DNA of 64,000 bases, taken from Terebella lapidaria (taxonomy: Eukaryota; Annelida; Polychaeta; Terebellida; Terebellidae). Position numbers and translations under genes: made by a program. This document shows, piece by piece, positions 11,055 to 24,063 of the stretch. The DNA lies in NCBI GenBank assembly GCA_949152475.1, contig OX424558.1:34916651-34980650 (forward strand), read 5' to 3'. Within the stretch, counting starts at the first letter, position 1, and each line of letters begins with the position of its first letter. The notes under the pieces were generated by a model. It was not told the origin of the DNA and did not search any database. It saw only the letters and a program-made list of their open reading frames with translations.

Positions 11055-14000
11055 ATGGTGAATTCAACGATGATCGCGACATCAACACCAATGTCCGAGC
11101 AGGTACGATCAGTCGATGACCCAGTATTGATAAGAAAGGTCTCGTTTAGGTGTGCCACTGTGATTTGTGAGGGGTTGTCCAAACAATCACTGAACTGTGG
11201 ACTTCAGCCTGAATGGATCACAGCCCTTCATGGAGTGTGTATCGATCGGCCATAAATTTGGGCATCTATAACACACTGTTTGTGAAGTTAAAATTGAAGT
11301 TGGTAGTACTAGTTAAATTCACACAACAGAATATTTATGATTTATTAAACTATTTATGAATTAGGAACTAATATTCAAGTTGCTACATTTTCAAGGTGAA
11401 ATGTTGTTGATTAACTGCATAAAATTGCATAAAAATTGTTCTAATCATCAACTACAGATTGAGCTTGAAATCAATGGATAAAGTTTCAAGTGCACATCTT
11501 GTATTGTGCACATTCAACATTTTGTTAGTGCTACTTGTGATGAACTGTTATATGGAGTGTGTGGGTGATGTAAATACAGATTTAATGTAAATGCAATTGT
11601 CTACCCCATACAGACATCATTTCGCTCGTTCGCGATGCCAGCATGGCCGCGACGAATGCTGCGCTCAGTCAACCTCCAGCTGAGCACCGCCTACCAGAAC
11701 CTACACCTGATCTTCGGCACGTCGGGGTATCAGCCGCAACAGCCATCTGACGACACAGTTACGGTTGCGAGGAAGCTATTCCAGGTACTCATGACAAGGC
11801 GCCCACTGGACAAGACCGAGCCTAATGGTTTGTCGGAAGTGAAGGTCGTCCTCGACGATTGCCATGATTTGTCGACGCTGCTCTTCGTGACGAATATCGA
11901 TGGGTATAACGTCCAACAGGTGGCAGTCATTAATGACGACAAGCCCTTCATACAGGTGAATGACTAGTGTATAAGGTATTTTCTTCTAGTTGTATGCGTA
12001 TTTGTGAGTACTTGAACAGAAATCGTCTCACATCAGATTGTACTGATCGGGCCTGCATACACACCATATAAATGTTCGGATTGGGATCTTATGATAGTGC
12101 ATATTTAAATAATTATATTTTCATACAAAAAAAAAATCTTGATGTACATGTATAATGCTAACCAGTAACTACGGAATAAGCCTTCTGTCGTAGTTAGGCA
12201 TCTCTATATCTATCCACTACAGGTGCTGATTTCTGAGGGTTGTGACGTGAACCACGGAAAGTGTTCCCTGCCCCTTCACCTCGCCTGTAAGCTGGGTCGG
12301 GTGGACATGGTCAAATTCCTCCTTGAGAACGGAGCCCGCCCCAACATCGAAACCGGCATGTGTTACCCAAAGCCTCACACGCCGATCCGCCATGTCCCTT
12401 CCCGCTTCCACTTCCTCGAGACAGATATCTACACTTGTGATAGTGACCTCCAGCTACCTGTGATGTACGCCATACAGTCAGATGCGGTGGAGATTGTGCA
12501 GATACTGATGGAGGTGTACCAGCCAAAGTTCATCTGGCCGTACAAGCGACAGCCCTTGCACCACGCCTGCAAACACGGAGCCTACCGCAGTATGCAGTAC
12601 CTTGTGTCGCTCCGGCCAGCCGACGTGCATGATGTTGATGAACAGGGGATGACGCCGTTACTGCACGCGGTCAAGTGGGGCAAGAAATTTACGCAGTTTC
12701 TCGTTGAAGCTGAGGCCGATATCAGTGTCACATCGTCGAAAAACATGTCCGCACTGCACCAACTTTTCCTGCACATCCAAGATCCCCTACATCTCTACGA
12801 AACGACAAAATTCCTCCTTGCGACAGGACTCGAACAGCACATAAATGCCACTGACTGCAACATGAATTCCGCATTGCATGTTCTCATTGCACAAGTAAAC
12901 TGCCTCGTGACCTCGTTTCCGGCAGGACGGGATTCGATCGAGGACCAGCATCACTTTGATCAGCAAGTTATCCAGACATTACAGTTGTTGCTCTTGAACA
13001 ATTGTGACCCTAACCAAGTGAGCAGCAGCGGTGTCACAGCGCTCCACAAACTGCTTTTGACCTTTGACTTTGTCATTAGCAACGACCCAACGGGAATCAC
13101 GCTGGAGACCTTGCCCGTCCGAGAACGATACAAAATAGATTTTGAAATGCTGGAAACGACGATGAGCATGCTCCTAAAACAAGGCGCGGATCCGAACATG
13201 ATGACCGGTGCGGGGCGGACACCTCTTGTTATGCTTCTCCACAGTATGTTCAATGTTGACCCCGCAAAGTTGGCGGATTACGTCGTCGGTTTCCAGCGAT
13301 GCATCACTCTTCTCTGTGATCATGGAGCTCAGCCTAGCTTTTCGGTGTCGACGCACATCGCCACGATCATAACGCTTTGTAAGTTCGGCCACAAGTGTTT
13401 ATCACAAAGGGACGAGAGGGTGAAGACGGTGATGTCTGACTTGCTCAAGTCGGTATTGGTGATCTTGTTGCAACATGGGCTTCACTCTAACCACTGCAGT
13501 TTCCGCTGTAACAAGGACGTTGAAGGTGACAGTGGGAACTTACTAGTTGAGATCGTGAAGCTCGCGCAGTTTGTCAGTCACCCCCACGACCTGGAGTTTG
13601 TGTATGACTGGGTTCTCACTTCGCTGCAATGGGGCGCAGATCCAGACATTGAACCGTACCCCTCGGACTCAATTATCTGCCACTCACAGAGCTCGATTTT
13701 TCTGAAGCCAAAAGGCTCCCAGCCTGTGAACCAGTACATGTATCAGATCCAGGATGGCACGAGGTTGATTCACAGCGGTCACGCGGAGAAGCTCCTCAGC
13801 ATCTTCTACAACTCGATGGATCACCGAGCGCTCTACCACTGTCTTGGAGCTGCCAAGGTGATGTCTCGATTTGACCCCAACTCTAGTCGTTCCCCAAGCC
13901 CTGTCTTCTTGAAAATGATCTCAAACCTGACGTCACAACCGCGAAGTCTCAAGCAAATCGCCCGAGTCGCCGTGTACAAAGCAGTCGACAGACAGTTGAA

Positions 14001-14064
14001 TCTCCGAGTGCCTAGCTTGCCTCTTCCTCAGGCATTGAAGGACTATCTGGTAAACGTTGAGTAA
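11055..14064 (+). CDS. Ankyrin repeat and SOCS-box protein (ASB-like), 3 exons
   Basis: Model: exons 11055-11102, 11614-11955 and 12223-14064, joined in phase 0 (donors GTACGA and GTGAAT, acceptors CATACAG and CACTACAG), giving 743 aa. The large exon has ankyrin repeats: LPLHLACKLGRVDMVKFLLE, QPLHHACKHGAYRSMQYLV, MTPLLHAVKWGKKFTQFLVE, MSALHQLF, NSALHVLI, VTALHKLLL and RTPLVMLLH. The extreme C terminus, PRSLKQIARVAVYKAVDRQL...LPLPQALKDYLV, fits a SOCS box, which in known families binds elongin B/C and recruits a cullin-5 ubiquitin ligase. It is thus probably a substrate adaptor; the substrate is unknown. Exon 1 contributes only 16 residues (MVNSTMIATSTPMSEQ); if it is wrong, Met 11635 inside exon 2 is the alternative start. 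The region between the last repeat and the SOCS box (about 250 residues) has no domain I recognise. Confidence 0.8.
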
Positions 14065-14249
14065 TAGTCGAGAGCAATGACTGCTTCGCTTTGCTATACC
14101 AATGATTTCAAGGTTCAGAAACAAAACCGGTCTTCATATCGTGTTCTTCAGTGTATCTATGTCCCTGCAAACGGAGGCATTGTCAAGTGATATTATATTT
14201 AAATACATGTTCATGATGGAGTTGTTCAAGTTGTACAAATCATGTTTGA

Positions 14250-14255
14250 AATAAA
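14250..14255 (+). terminator. Poly(A) signal AATAAA of the ankyrin/SOCS gene
   Basis: AATAAAG 186 bases after the stop codon at 14064; the only good signal in the 3' flank. Confidence 0.5.
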
Positions 14256-14279
14256 GTTACCTTAAATCACAGGATTTTA

Positions 14280-17200
14280 TGACCTTCACTTAGAATACAT
14301 CTTGGGATGAACATTTAGAAAATGATCTGCTAAACAAAAAGATTGTTCTCTCAAAGCCATCGGAGGTCAAGTGCAAGGTCTGACACCAAAACATACATTG
14401 TGTATGATATTCTATATGCTCAAGAAATACCCATCTATTATAATCTTTTCTCTACCCAGAATAATTCGCAATAACTCGAGCACCAGTTAGCAAAACCTAC
14501 TGATCGAACTAGTTGAGACATCTCCCAAATGTTGAATTACTTGGAGCTTTAAAGTGATATTGGGAGAAAAACTATTTGTTCCAAATCAACTACAAATATG
14601 CCTGGGGTTTTCGAAAATAGGTTACAAAACAAAATGTGCTTGATCAGATGGATAAATCAAGCATATGACAGTACTAGCAGCCACTTTTCTTTTGTTTTGT
14701 GCACCACTCCGATTTATTTTAATATACTCGATTGGCTCAAACATTATACGAGTAAGCATTGAGGGATACAAAGCACCTAGAATGGCGATTAATTTTAACA
14801 TACTCGAACTATCTCCACCAAAAACTCGCATTGGAATCAATGAGAAAGAGGCATTTGTTTGGACATACAAGTGCAGATATGTCACTATGGCCCAAGTATC
14901 ATATACTGCGCCGTCCTCTATATTCAATAAGGATTAAAAAGGTGCGAGAGGGATTAAATGGTATGTTTTCAGTGGACGAGTAGTATTAAGGAGCAGTGTA
15001 CGGTACTTGGGCCGTAACTATTATGTTTTCTTCGTTTGGTCAGAAATGTGTGGCAAAATCCATAACTTTCTCCCCATATCACTTTAACAAACAATGCAGC
15101 TGTGTTTAACACGTTCATGCTTTAAGGAGTGACTGCGGGTAACAGACCAAACACTGTGGTGAGCCGCTCTCCCATTCATTTGTAATGTAAACATAAAGGT
15201 CACAAAATCAGCAAGACTACCCAACCCTTCTTCTTGAAACTTCATTAACAGAGATATGTATAGCCATGGATGATGAACCGAGATTATAGATATATTATAG
15301 ATAGATTATAGAAATTGATGATTATAGATATCACTTTTACACGCGCCAGTAAACAACGCGTCGTATCTTCAGCGTTACAAACAAGCTGTTGTTGGTATGT
15401 ATGCTTTGTTGTGTGACCATCCAATAATAGATGCATATACGACTTAAATTTCTGCGATAGGAATACAATAGGCGGATTTGGTGCACCCGAGCGCAACTCA
15501 CCAGTGAGCTTTACTAGCATTACCAGTTGTCCGCAGTAAAAAATAATCCTGCCGTCGGGCATGTTTTGAGTGTACCTTGTCTTTTGAGAAATAAGTCACA
15601 AAATGACATTTGAAAATGACAATTATCAGACAATCAATCATATTTAGTCAAGAACCAAGTCTCGGTTGGTGATCCTTGATGGCTATAGGTCGCCATAGTA
15701 AATTCTGGTGCCAAATGGATGTTTGCAAGTTCATGATTTTGTTACCTTTATATTTACTGGCGCGTTCCAGATTCGGGATTTTACGTGCAATTCGTCCTTA
15801 AGGGGAACCACTATGATTCAATTAGATCATGATAAGTATTGATAACATATAGAAAGTACTCAATTGTTTTGTGTATATTGCAGCAACTCACAATTTCTAG
15901 TCCACTTAACTGTAAAAAAAGTAAAGCAATAATATACATATTATGGGGTAATGAAGTCTTCTTATATTTCATTACCGGTTAGGCTTTTGAACATTTGGTC
16001 TAAGTTCTAGAATGACCAAAGTCTGCATAAAACTGTTATAATATGCACACTACAATATGCCTACAATATAAGCATACTGTTGCCGTTTCAATTCAAAAAT
16101 ATTCAGTTCAATCTAAGCTACTAGTATGGTATACGGAAACATCACAACCTGACGATCTCGGGGCTGTAACTGAAGATGAGTTATCTGAATTTTGCAAACT
16201 CCAATGCTCTAAGAAAAAGACCTGGAGTTGTATATGTTGCAACTTGACTGGAACTGGAACTTTTACATGGTTCACCACGGCTATTGTTCGATATTATGGT
16301 ATCAAATAAGTTTGTAGTCCAGCCTTTAAATCCTGTCGTGATGGACATGCACGGAAAAACTTTAACAATGTCAAGGCACATTAACAAGTCACATGTCATC
16401 TTCATCATGACCAAGCAATATTACACAGTCATTGTATGCGGTAGAAAAAAAACCTCCCCGCCCTCCACACATACGTACAACTAATTAACTTCGGCAGTAT
16501 ATACGGAAATAGCCACTGAAGTATACATATATCTACTCTAAACGAATTCGGTGATATAGTCAATTTTCTGGCATCCATGTTCACTGAATTAACGTGATAA
16601 CACTTTACACAAAATTTTCAACCGCTGTCTTCAATTTATAACAAGGTAAGTTCATGTTAAAATTTATTGTATGCACTATTATAACAATAATTATTATTTA
16701 AAAATCACGTACATCATGCACCTTCAAAATATGTATCATCTGTCGTGTATGTGGGACAAATACACCTCTACACTGTATAGGCTTCACTTGTATTGCATGA
16801 GTTATCTCACGAACATGTGGCAATATCGATCGAATATTTACATGTACCTTGTGACTTAACCATGTGTCGTGAATATTATACAAATGTTGTATCACGGTTC
16901 GCATGTAGCATATTGCTGGATAGATATACACTTTGAAAATGGTAGTGATATCTTTCAGGTAAAGTAGAGATTAGTACACGATATAAAGATATATGGTCAT
17001 ACATGGTACCATCATGAAATTCGTATTCATAGATATACGTGTACATGCAAATTAAGCCTACTTGGTATTTGATATAACACGCTCCTAGATTCGGACTATA
17101 GGCCTATACCGGTATATAAATATACATAAACTTATTCATTGCCCATTCAGCTGGTCCGTAGGCCTATGGTCAGACAAGCAATTCTCAACCGATTCATTCG

Positions 17201-18110
17201 ATTTTTTAGCATTAGTCCGTATAGCCGCCTGTAGTCTTGATTATTAGATATGTTTACCAACATTAATATAAATTCAATACATTGAAAAAACACATAATTT
17301 GTGCAAAGGAGAGTCGATGACAATTGAACATGTGTAGAACATGTGTAGTAATGGAATATATTTGTCGATACAACGATTATCATTAACCATACTGGTGTGT
17401 TGATTTTTGGTGAAATTTTTTATGTGATCTTGTACATGTTGTAGATCTATCATGATATTTTTTTAGGCTTGTTCTATCTACTAGATTCCATGGTATTGCT
17501 AGAATATTAGGTTTGAATTTACTAAAATGGAAAATTGTTGGAGTCAACGCAGGTGAAGAGACATTGAGTCACGTTGACTATCATTGAACTATATCCGTAC
17601 TTATTTCCAGATTACTAGTGATCATGGTGATGGTGCACCTGTGTGCATGACGCATACCGTTACAAAAACTGTTCCATAGTTTGGGCACCTGGTGAATACT
17701 GTTCGTTGGTTTTGTTTTGGTCTGGTTTACAGCAGTACAGTTTGTCAGTTTGTGTGTGTTCTTGTGTGTTTGGCCTCGTCAAACAATAATGCGATGACCA
17801 TGTAAGCATATTGGGTAAAATACAATATTTTAATGAATGGTTTCATTATTTAGGTAATCATGTTACTTTACTGGTGCATAGATCTAGCCTTGGTGTCAAG
17901 GACAAAATAGGTTCGAGCTTATGTAATTGTAAGTCATTACCGTGATGTCATAACGTTCAAGCACCTGCCAAATAACATTTGCAGTATTTTCACCAATCAC
18001 AACACGGAATGGGCGATGTGCGACGCAAAAAACAAGGACTTCAGAGGGCATGTCAACCGTTCCTTATATAACTGGAATCAACAAATCATTACACATATTT
18101 GCCTGAATAT
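14280..18110. other. No gene recognised
   Basis: Long AT-rich stretch with short frames only. Some could be untranslated or intronic sequence of MSRA, whose most 5' exon is not identified. Confidence 0.4.
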
Positions 18111-18116
18111 ATTTGC

Positions 18117-18176
18117 AGTAAGTTTGCCAAGGAAGTGGGGCGTCTGCTTTTGCTTCAGCGAGTATTTGGACTATCC
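18117..18176 (+). other. Possible 5' coding extension of MSRA (mitochondrial presequence)
   Basis: In frame with Met 18177, codons back to about 18120 read KFAKEVGRLLLLQRVFGLS: basic, hydrophobic, no acidic cluster. A TTTGCAG acceptor ends at 18118 and no Met exists before the in-frame stop at 18069. This suggests the segment is entered by splicing from an unseen first exon. Vertebrate MSRA likewise has a mitochondrial form that starts upstream of MGN; the resemblance here is inference. Confidence 0.45.
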
Positions 18177-19577
18177 ATGGGAAACACAGCGTCGGAGATG
18201 CCTACCAAAGAAACTGCATTACCTGGTAATCATAAAGTTAATCATATTAATCAATAATGCCTAATTGCATGCAGAAGAAGTTTGTTTATATAACAATATT
18301 ACCAGTAAACGAACAATTTCGTTCTCGGGCGCGCGAAGAACGCATGCCCGAGAACGAAGTTGTTTGTTTATATAACCAGTATATCATTGAGAATAAGTAA
18401 TTGCCAGTGTGATGTTTCTGCAGTTCAGCAGTTACTGTGATACAGATTAATTAAAGGTGCACACCTGTAATATTCGTATTACATTAACTATATAGTGACT
18501 AAATTTCTGTTTTGTAAAGGTCGTTCCACAAGCATGATGGACTCTGTTGCTGACAAACACTATGTGAATAAAAATACGATGAAGCCGCCTTTTCCTGCAA
18601 ACACAGAAATGGCCATGTTTGGTGAGTGCACTGGAGTATATTATGTCTGAAAGAAATGTTCGTGCATACCCAAAGATATAGATAGTATTCAACGTAATCT
18701 CGAACTGTAGTCGGTTAAAACCTAGCACTTATTTCTCAAAAGTAAAGGATGTGTATGTTATCTGTACTTCATGAACATATTGATGTGTGTAATGTAGTGT
18801 GTAATGTTTATAGCATCATAATCAATGTGTACTTGTTCCTAGGAATGGGCTGCTTTTGGGGAGTTGAACGGAAATTTTGGCAACAAAATGGAGTATTCTC
18901 GACTCAGGTCAGTTTCGCATGCACCCAGTGTATAATAAACAGTGTAATCAGTGATAATTATACATAACATGTACATGTTCAAATCAATTACAATTTGAAG
19001 ATTAAATTTGGTGAACATCATTAACTTACTTTGTTCCAATACATGATTTGCTGTTTGAGACCCAGTTGAAATTTGTATAAAATTTATATTCTGATTTATT
19101 TATCAGATTAACATGATAATTTTCTGATAGGTTGGCTACGCAGCAGGCTACACTGAAAACCCGACTTACCGAGAAGTCTGCAGCGGACAGTCCGGCCACA
19201 ATGAGGTGGTCCGAGTCGTCTTCGACCCAAAGGCCATCACCTATGAGGACCTGCTCATCGTTTTCTGGGAAAATCACGACCCTACTCAGGGCATGAGGCA
19301 GGGGAACGACTTTGGTACCCAGTACCGCTCAGGGATTTATTACTACAGCGACGAGCAGCGGGAAATCGCCGAAGATACTGCAGCGACCTTTCAAAAGGAG
19401 CTGCAGAAGAAGGGGCGCGGCAAGATCTTGACGGAGATTCTGGCGGCGCCACCGTTTTACTACGCCGAAGACTATCACCAGCAGTATCTGGCTAAGAACC
19501 CCGATGGTTATTGCGGCATGGGAGGGATGGGTATCTGCATGCCACCAAAAACAGACAAGAAAAAAGATGAATTGTGA
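18177..19577 (+). CDS. MSRA: Peptide methionine-S-sulfoxide reductase A, 4 exons
   Basis: Reduces the S epimer of methionine sulfoxide in proteins and free Met, using thioredoxin. Exons: 18177-18225, 18520-18621, 18843-18907 and 19131-19577 (phases 1, 1, 0; donors GTAATC, GTGAGT, GTCAGT), total 220 aa. The active site is GMGCFWG with catalytic Cys54. Other family signatures are [45 protein letters not shown] and [16 protein letters not shown]; the resolving-Cys region is GYCGMGG. The N terminus MGNTASE matches the cytosolic, myristoylation-type start of vertebrate MSRA, and the exon 1/2 junction restores LPGR as in vertebrates. The frame stays open upstream of this Met through RLLLLQRVFGLS, resembling a mitochondrial presequence, so an upstream Met exon is likely. 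Oddity: the protein ends KKKDEL. Confidence 0.93.
18283..18385. repeat. Inverted repeat (hairpin) in MSRA intron 1
   Basis: Arms TTTATATAAC...AACAATTTCGTTCTCGGGC and GCCCGAGAACGAAGTTGTT...TTTATATAACC face each other across a short GC-rich loop. Probably a foldback mobile element. Confidence 0.7.
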
Positions 19578-22260
19578 TTTTTTCCGAGCTTTTATGCAAC
19601 TTGTAAATACGGATATTAGTTACTGTATATGTTTCATAGTGAGGTACATCTTGTGGTTACAGCCAAAATCACTGCATACCCACTAAGTCAAATGCATATC
19701 TTGTTATTATGCAACTCTGATATATCGTATAGGGTCCTTTGTATACTCATATTCATCATTTATTTCACACACATGCAGTGTGCACATGCTTTACAAAATA
19801 CAGAACTTGCAGGGTATGTTAAGCCGGATTGTGATATGTGACTTATTCACATTGTGCATACAATAGACAAGCATCACAACAGCAGAACTTGAGGTTACGT
19901 GTGCGGCCACAGGGACAAAGGAGAGTAGAACCAGTACTCGAGGCTGAGTGAACACGAAAAAAAATCAAGGATAAGTAGACACGAAACCCATTTCTTGGTT
20001 AAACAACCAAACAAAATATTGTGGGTCTTGTTTCTATGTGATATGAAAATTCTAATTGTGAACCTGAACGTTATGACAACCTGTCGAATATTTTGATGTC
20101 CATGCGTAAATTGATTCTCACCTGCTCTTTTGTTGAGTTGCCCATTATTCTTGCCCAAATGTGTTTTGGTTGAACTTTCCACAAAGGACTATGGTGTGTG
20201 TTTCCCTTGCTCAATATTTGGAAATCAACTTAAAGCCTATTGATTAGTTTGATAACAACAAAGATATCCGCTTTGATAACAATATGAAACAATGAACTCG
20301 AATCGTATTGTAACTTGAACTCGTATTGTAATAACTCTCTACTTCCCTCTCACAGAGAACAATTCTCGTAGATGGTCTTACACTACCATAGTACCTCCAA
20401 TACTGGTGCCGAGCTTGTCAATGCAAAATTGATTGTTACTCGCATTTGTTTGTCGATTCGTCCATTATTCTTGCCAAAATGTGTTTTAGTTGCACTTTCC
20501 ACAAATGACCAAGGTGTGTGTTTTCTTTGTTCAATATTTGCTACTTAACTTTGTTGTAATCTGAGATTATGACATAAAATATGGATAATGTCATCGCTGA
20601 CTTAATTCGGTAGCAATAAGTCCACGCATGGACAAGCTCCTCACCAGTAGTACCATGGGGTCAAAATTACACTAACAGATATAGAGTCTAGTACGGCTAA
20701 CGCCGCACAATAATTGTACATGTACCGGTATACCATACTGTTCAATGGAGTACCACTTCTCACAGAATTATTGACAGAAATCAAATTGTATTCTTTCATA
20801 ATTATTATGCTCCACATTCACAGAAGCACAACGTGTTATATTTGAAATGTGCTGAATTTTAGTACATTTCTTCTGACAGCCATTTGTTCATGAAAATGAT
20901 ATTGTTTTCTGTTCAATTTTCTTGTTGTGAAATACACTGAATTATAGTTTTACATTTAGCAGTCAGCATAATAAGTTCACTGCATTGTTATATAAATATA
21001 TATGTCTCTACCTCTCTTCCCTTGTGATCTTGATAATGAAAGCAAATACAAATGTAGAGTGTAATCCACGATCTTGTTTTGTTGTACATGGATAAATTCA
21101 GGTCAAAAATTTCATAAGAATCTTGTTAACGATCGCATATGCCTTATTATATTTTGACAGAATGGATTCTCAGATTGTCACTGAAATTCTGGCCCTATCA
21201 GGAAGATTCAGCAAAAATTGTATCGTCAATTGAAATATGTCTTAAATATGGATATGTTCTCATATATATCAGATGCTATATATGAACATATTTAGTATAA
21301 TAAAGGTGTCCAAAAGCATAAAGCACTATTATGCTCCAAGTCTATGGAAACAGGCATGTTAACCTATACTATTTGAAACCATCGAACCATATGCTTAATT
21401 TGATTTCATACCTTTATTTTTCCGATCTAGTGTTAACAACAAATACAGTAACAACGATTAGTGACAAATGTAAATTTGCACTACTCATGCATCACAACTG
21501 ATGTTTACTACAATTGAACATATACTTGATTGTTTTGAGCATGCTATGTTGTAAAGATATGGCATATAATTTCAGAAGCCTTCAGTGCAACCCAGTCATT
21601 GAAATAAGCTATAACACGACATTCAATCTGATCTCACTGTCAGTACAAATTGTGAAGTACAATTTAGAGTAACATCATGATTAATCCTGGAATTGTTTGA
21701 AAGTGTTTCGTGATACATGTATGTGTTTAGCATTAAGGTATTATAAATATATTCTAATACAAATTCTTGTCATGGAAATAAACACTGTAAACACACTATT
21801 TTTCACTGGGATTTAATTTTGCGGTTTCATACCTCAGACTGTTTATGGATAAATTGTCAGTTAAAAATATTTGTGGTTTCATGCCATGCACTATGTATTA
21901 TACGCGGTACGTAATCTTGCAGGCATTTATTTTCACCGTTTTGTTCTTACCGCGAAATAAATCCACTGTGAAAAATAGTATGTTTGCAGTACGGTATACA
22001 AAACCCTTTGACACATTGTATGACACATGTTTGATCTAAAATGCGAGTGAATTATGCCGTAACATTTAAAGACCAACATACACAGACAAACAAACAAAAT
22101 GTCTTTGGTTTGTTGAGTTAAAATACATCTAAACATATGCGCATTGACTAAATCAATTTGTTTTTGGCGTGTAAACATTAAAAGTTAATTCTAAAGCAGC
22201 TAAACTATGTAGACTCCGATAAAGTGCCACATCAAATGTAAATGTTAATGTAAAGAAAAT
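19578..22260. other. No gene recognised; one pair of direct repeats
   Basis: MSRA 3' flank and intergenic DNA. Two diverged ~100-bp direct repeats lie at about 20131-20232 and 20449-20552, sharing CATTATTCTTGCC and TGCTTTCCACAAA-like blocks. No coding exon was found. Confidence 0.45.
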
Positions 22261-23702
22261 CTAAAACTGTCGAGTGCGGCCCCTGTTAAGGTCAGTGGCC
22301 ATGACTCGACCCCCCTGTGTAATGCCTCCCATTCTAGTGTTGCCATTGCTTGGTCCCTTCGCTTGTCGACTTGACTGCGGCATTGGTTCGAAGCTAGTGT
22401 CCACATCAGCAGGGCCCTGGTTGCTACTACTGCTCGCCCCATAGGAGTAGCTGAAGCTATGCTTGGATGGCTGATCCCAACTGGTTGTTTTCATATCACT
22501 GCCACCTACATTGAAAGAGATAAATATTGAATGTGAAATATAGCAATATCATCCTAAATATCCACACATGCAGGATAAGTCGTGCATCAAAATGTTCTTC
22601 CGCACAACACAGTACTTTCACACATAACGTGCATAATGTTTTGTTATATTCAGGTGTCGTGCCTGTACCTTGAGATCCGCTAACTGGAAAATCAGCACTG
22701 GCATCCCCTGTAGAAAATTATCCAGTAATTATATTTCTTGTCATGCTCATCATTCCAAATTGTAATCCTCAGTATACTTGAAGTTGAGTCTGAACTGTCA
22801 TATATATGGAAGCACATGTACAAGTATCAGACAGATTTACCTGAAGCCCCTGCGTGTCTGGAGTAGAAACCTTTGCCAACATTAGCGTTGAGGCCCTGTG
22901 ACAGTGGCGCCACCTCTGTCATGTTGATACTCGGAGCATTGATATTCTTCTTTATGCTCCATGCTGCGTCCACATCAAAACCAGAAGGCTCTGCAATCAC
23001 AGAGAACATTGTGCATGCAATTCCAACATTTACCAGAATTTACTATATTGCATGCCGGCTGTTAGAAAACTTACAAAAAAAAAATGATAATTGAAATATA
23101 TCAAGACAATTGCAGTGGTGGAATTAAAACTAATTTAGGGACTGACTTAAAGATATTACACACTCACTATTGGCCTGCTGACTCTGTGCTTTGCCTGGGG
23201 AATCAAAATCCCATTCTGTGTCGTCTATCTCGTCATCGTCTGCAAACTGGCCCTGTCCGTGGCGCTTCACAGGGCTCGAGTACAGAAACTTCTTGGCCGC
23301 ACCAGCTGCACATCATCAAATAAAATACTGAATGGATGGGACTATATCAACACTACATGGGTCAAATCAGGAAAGTAACTTATAGACCACGTTTACTCTG
23401 ATCCTGCTCTGATCCACTCACAACACATCATCCGACATCGACAGGGAAGCAGAATATTAATTTTTGTTGGCGTGTGTTATGGCATGTTTGTACCTTATTG
23501 CTGTTCCTAGATGCACTCTCAGAGACATATCGATCAGATATACATGCAAATATAGCCTTATTCATAAACTATCAGGAAGACTGTACATTCAGACATGTGT
23601 GTGTGGTCAGCTGAAAAAAATCAGAGCGAACGCTGTCAAGACAGTTTGACAATGATTAAAGAGATCTCTACCTTTCGGGTCAACATACACCTCCTTGGTC
23701 AT
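22261..23702 (-). CDS. Unknown 200-aa acidic/polar protein, 5 exons, all introns phase 1
   Basis: Reconstructed from splice sites on the minus strand: exons 23672-23702, 23168-23305, 22841-22990, 22669-22707 and 22261-22505, with all four introns in phase 1. Total 603 bases, 200 aa, no internal stop. Exon 1 gives MTKEVYVDPK. Exon 2 gives KKFLYSSPVKRHGQGQF followed by an acidic run ending DDTEWDFDSP. Exon 3 contains DVDAAWSIKKNIN and GKGFYSRHAG. Exon 5 is Ser/Gln/Gly-rich and ends GRTRQF. No signal peptide, membrane segment or family domain is recognised; the acidic tryptophan motif could be a docking peptide, but that is speculation. Each intron has GT/AG ends and the frame is restored at every join, which is strong evidence for a real gene. 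Confidence 0.75.
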
Positions 23703-24063
23703 GCAAGCGTATTTCGAGATCACAATAGTAGAAAAGAGAGAGTGAATGAACCCGTTTTAGAAGTTGTCTTCGTCGTCGTCAACAAAATGTTTACATTGTG
23801 TACTCACAACATGATGACGTCGATGGTTTTGGGTACCATACTTTCACGCAGTTCTGACCAAAAGAGTTCGTTCATATTTTCTCATGTTCTAAAACATATT
23901 CGCGAGTTCAGTTATTAATTTTTCAATACAAAGTAATTGGATATGATTAATAAATGTGCGATGCTTACATGATATTGCATTCATTGTGTGCATAGATTTA
24001 CGTGAATAGCCAAAAAGCGAAAAAAAAATGCCAGCAATTCGTGAAATTTTGGTAACTGAGTAA

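Noticed and set aside
22873-23323. Plus-strand frames over the 200-aa gene
   Set aside because: They are antisense shadows of the minus-strand exons, which have consistent splice sites and phases.
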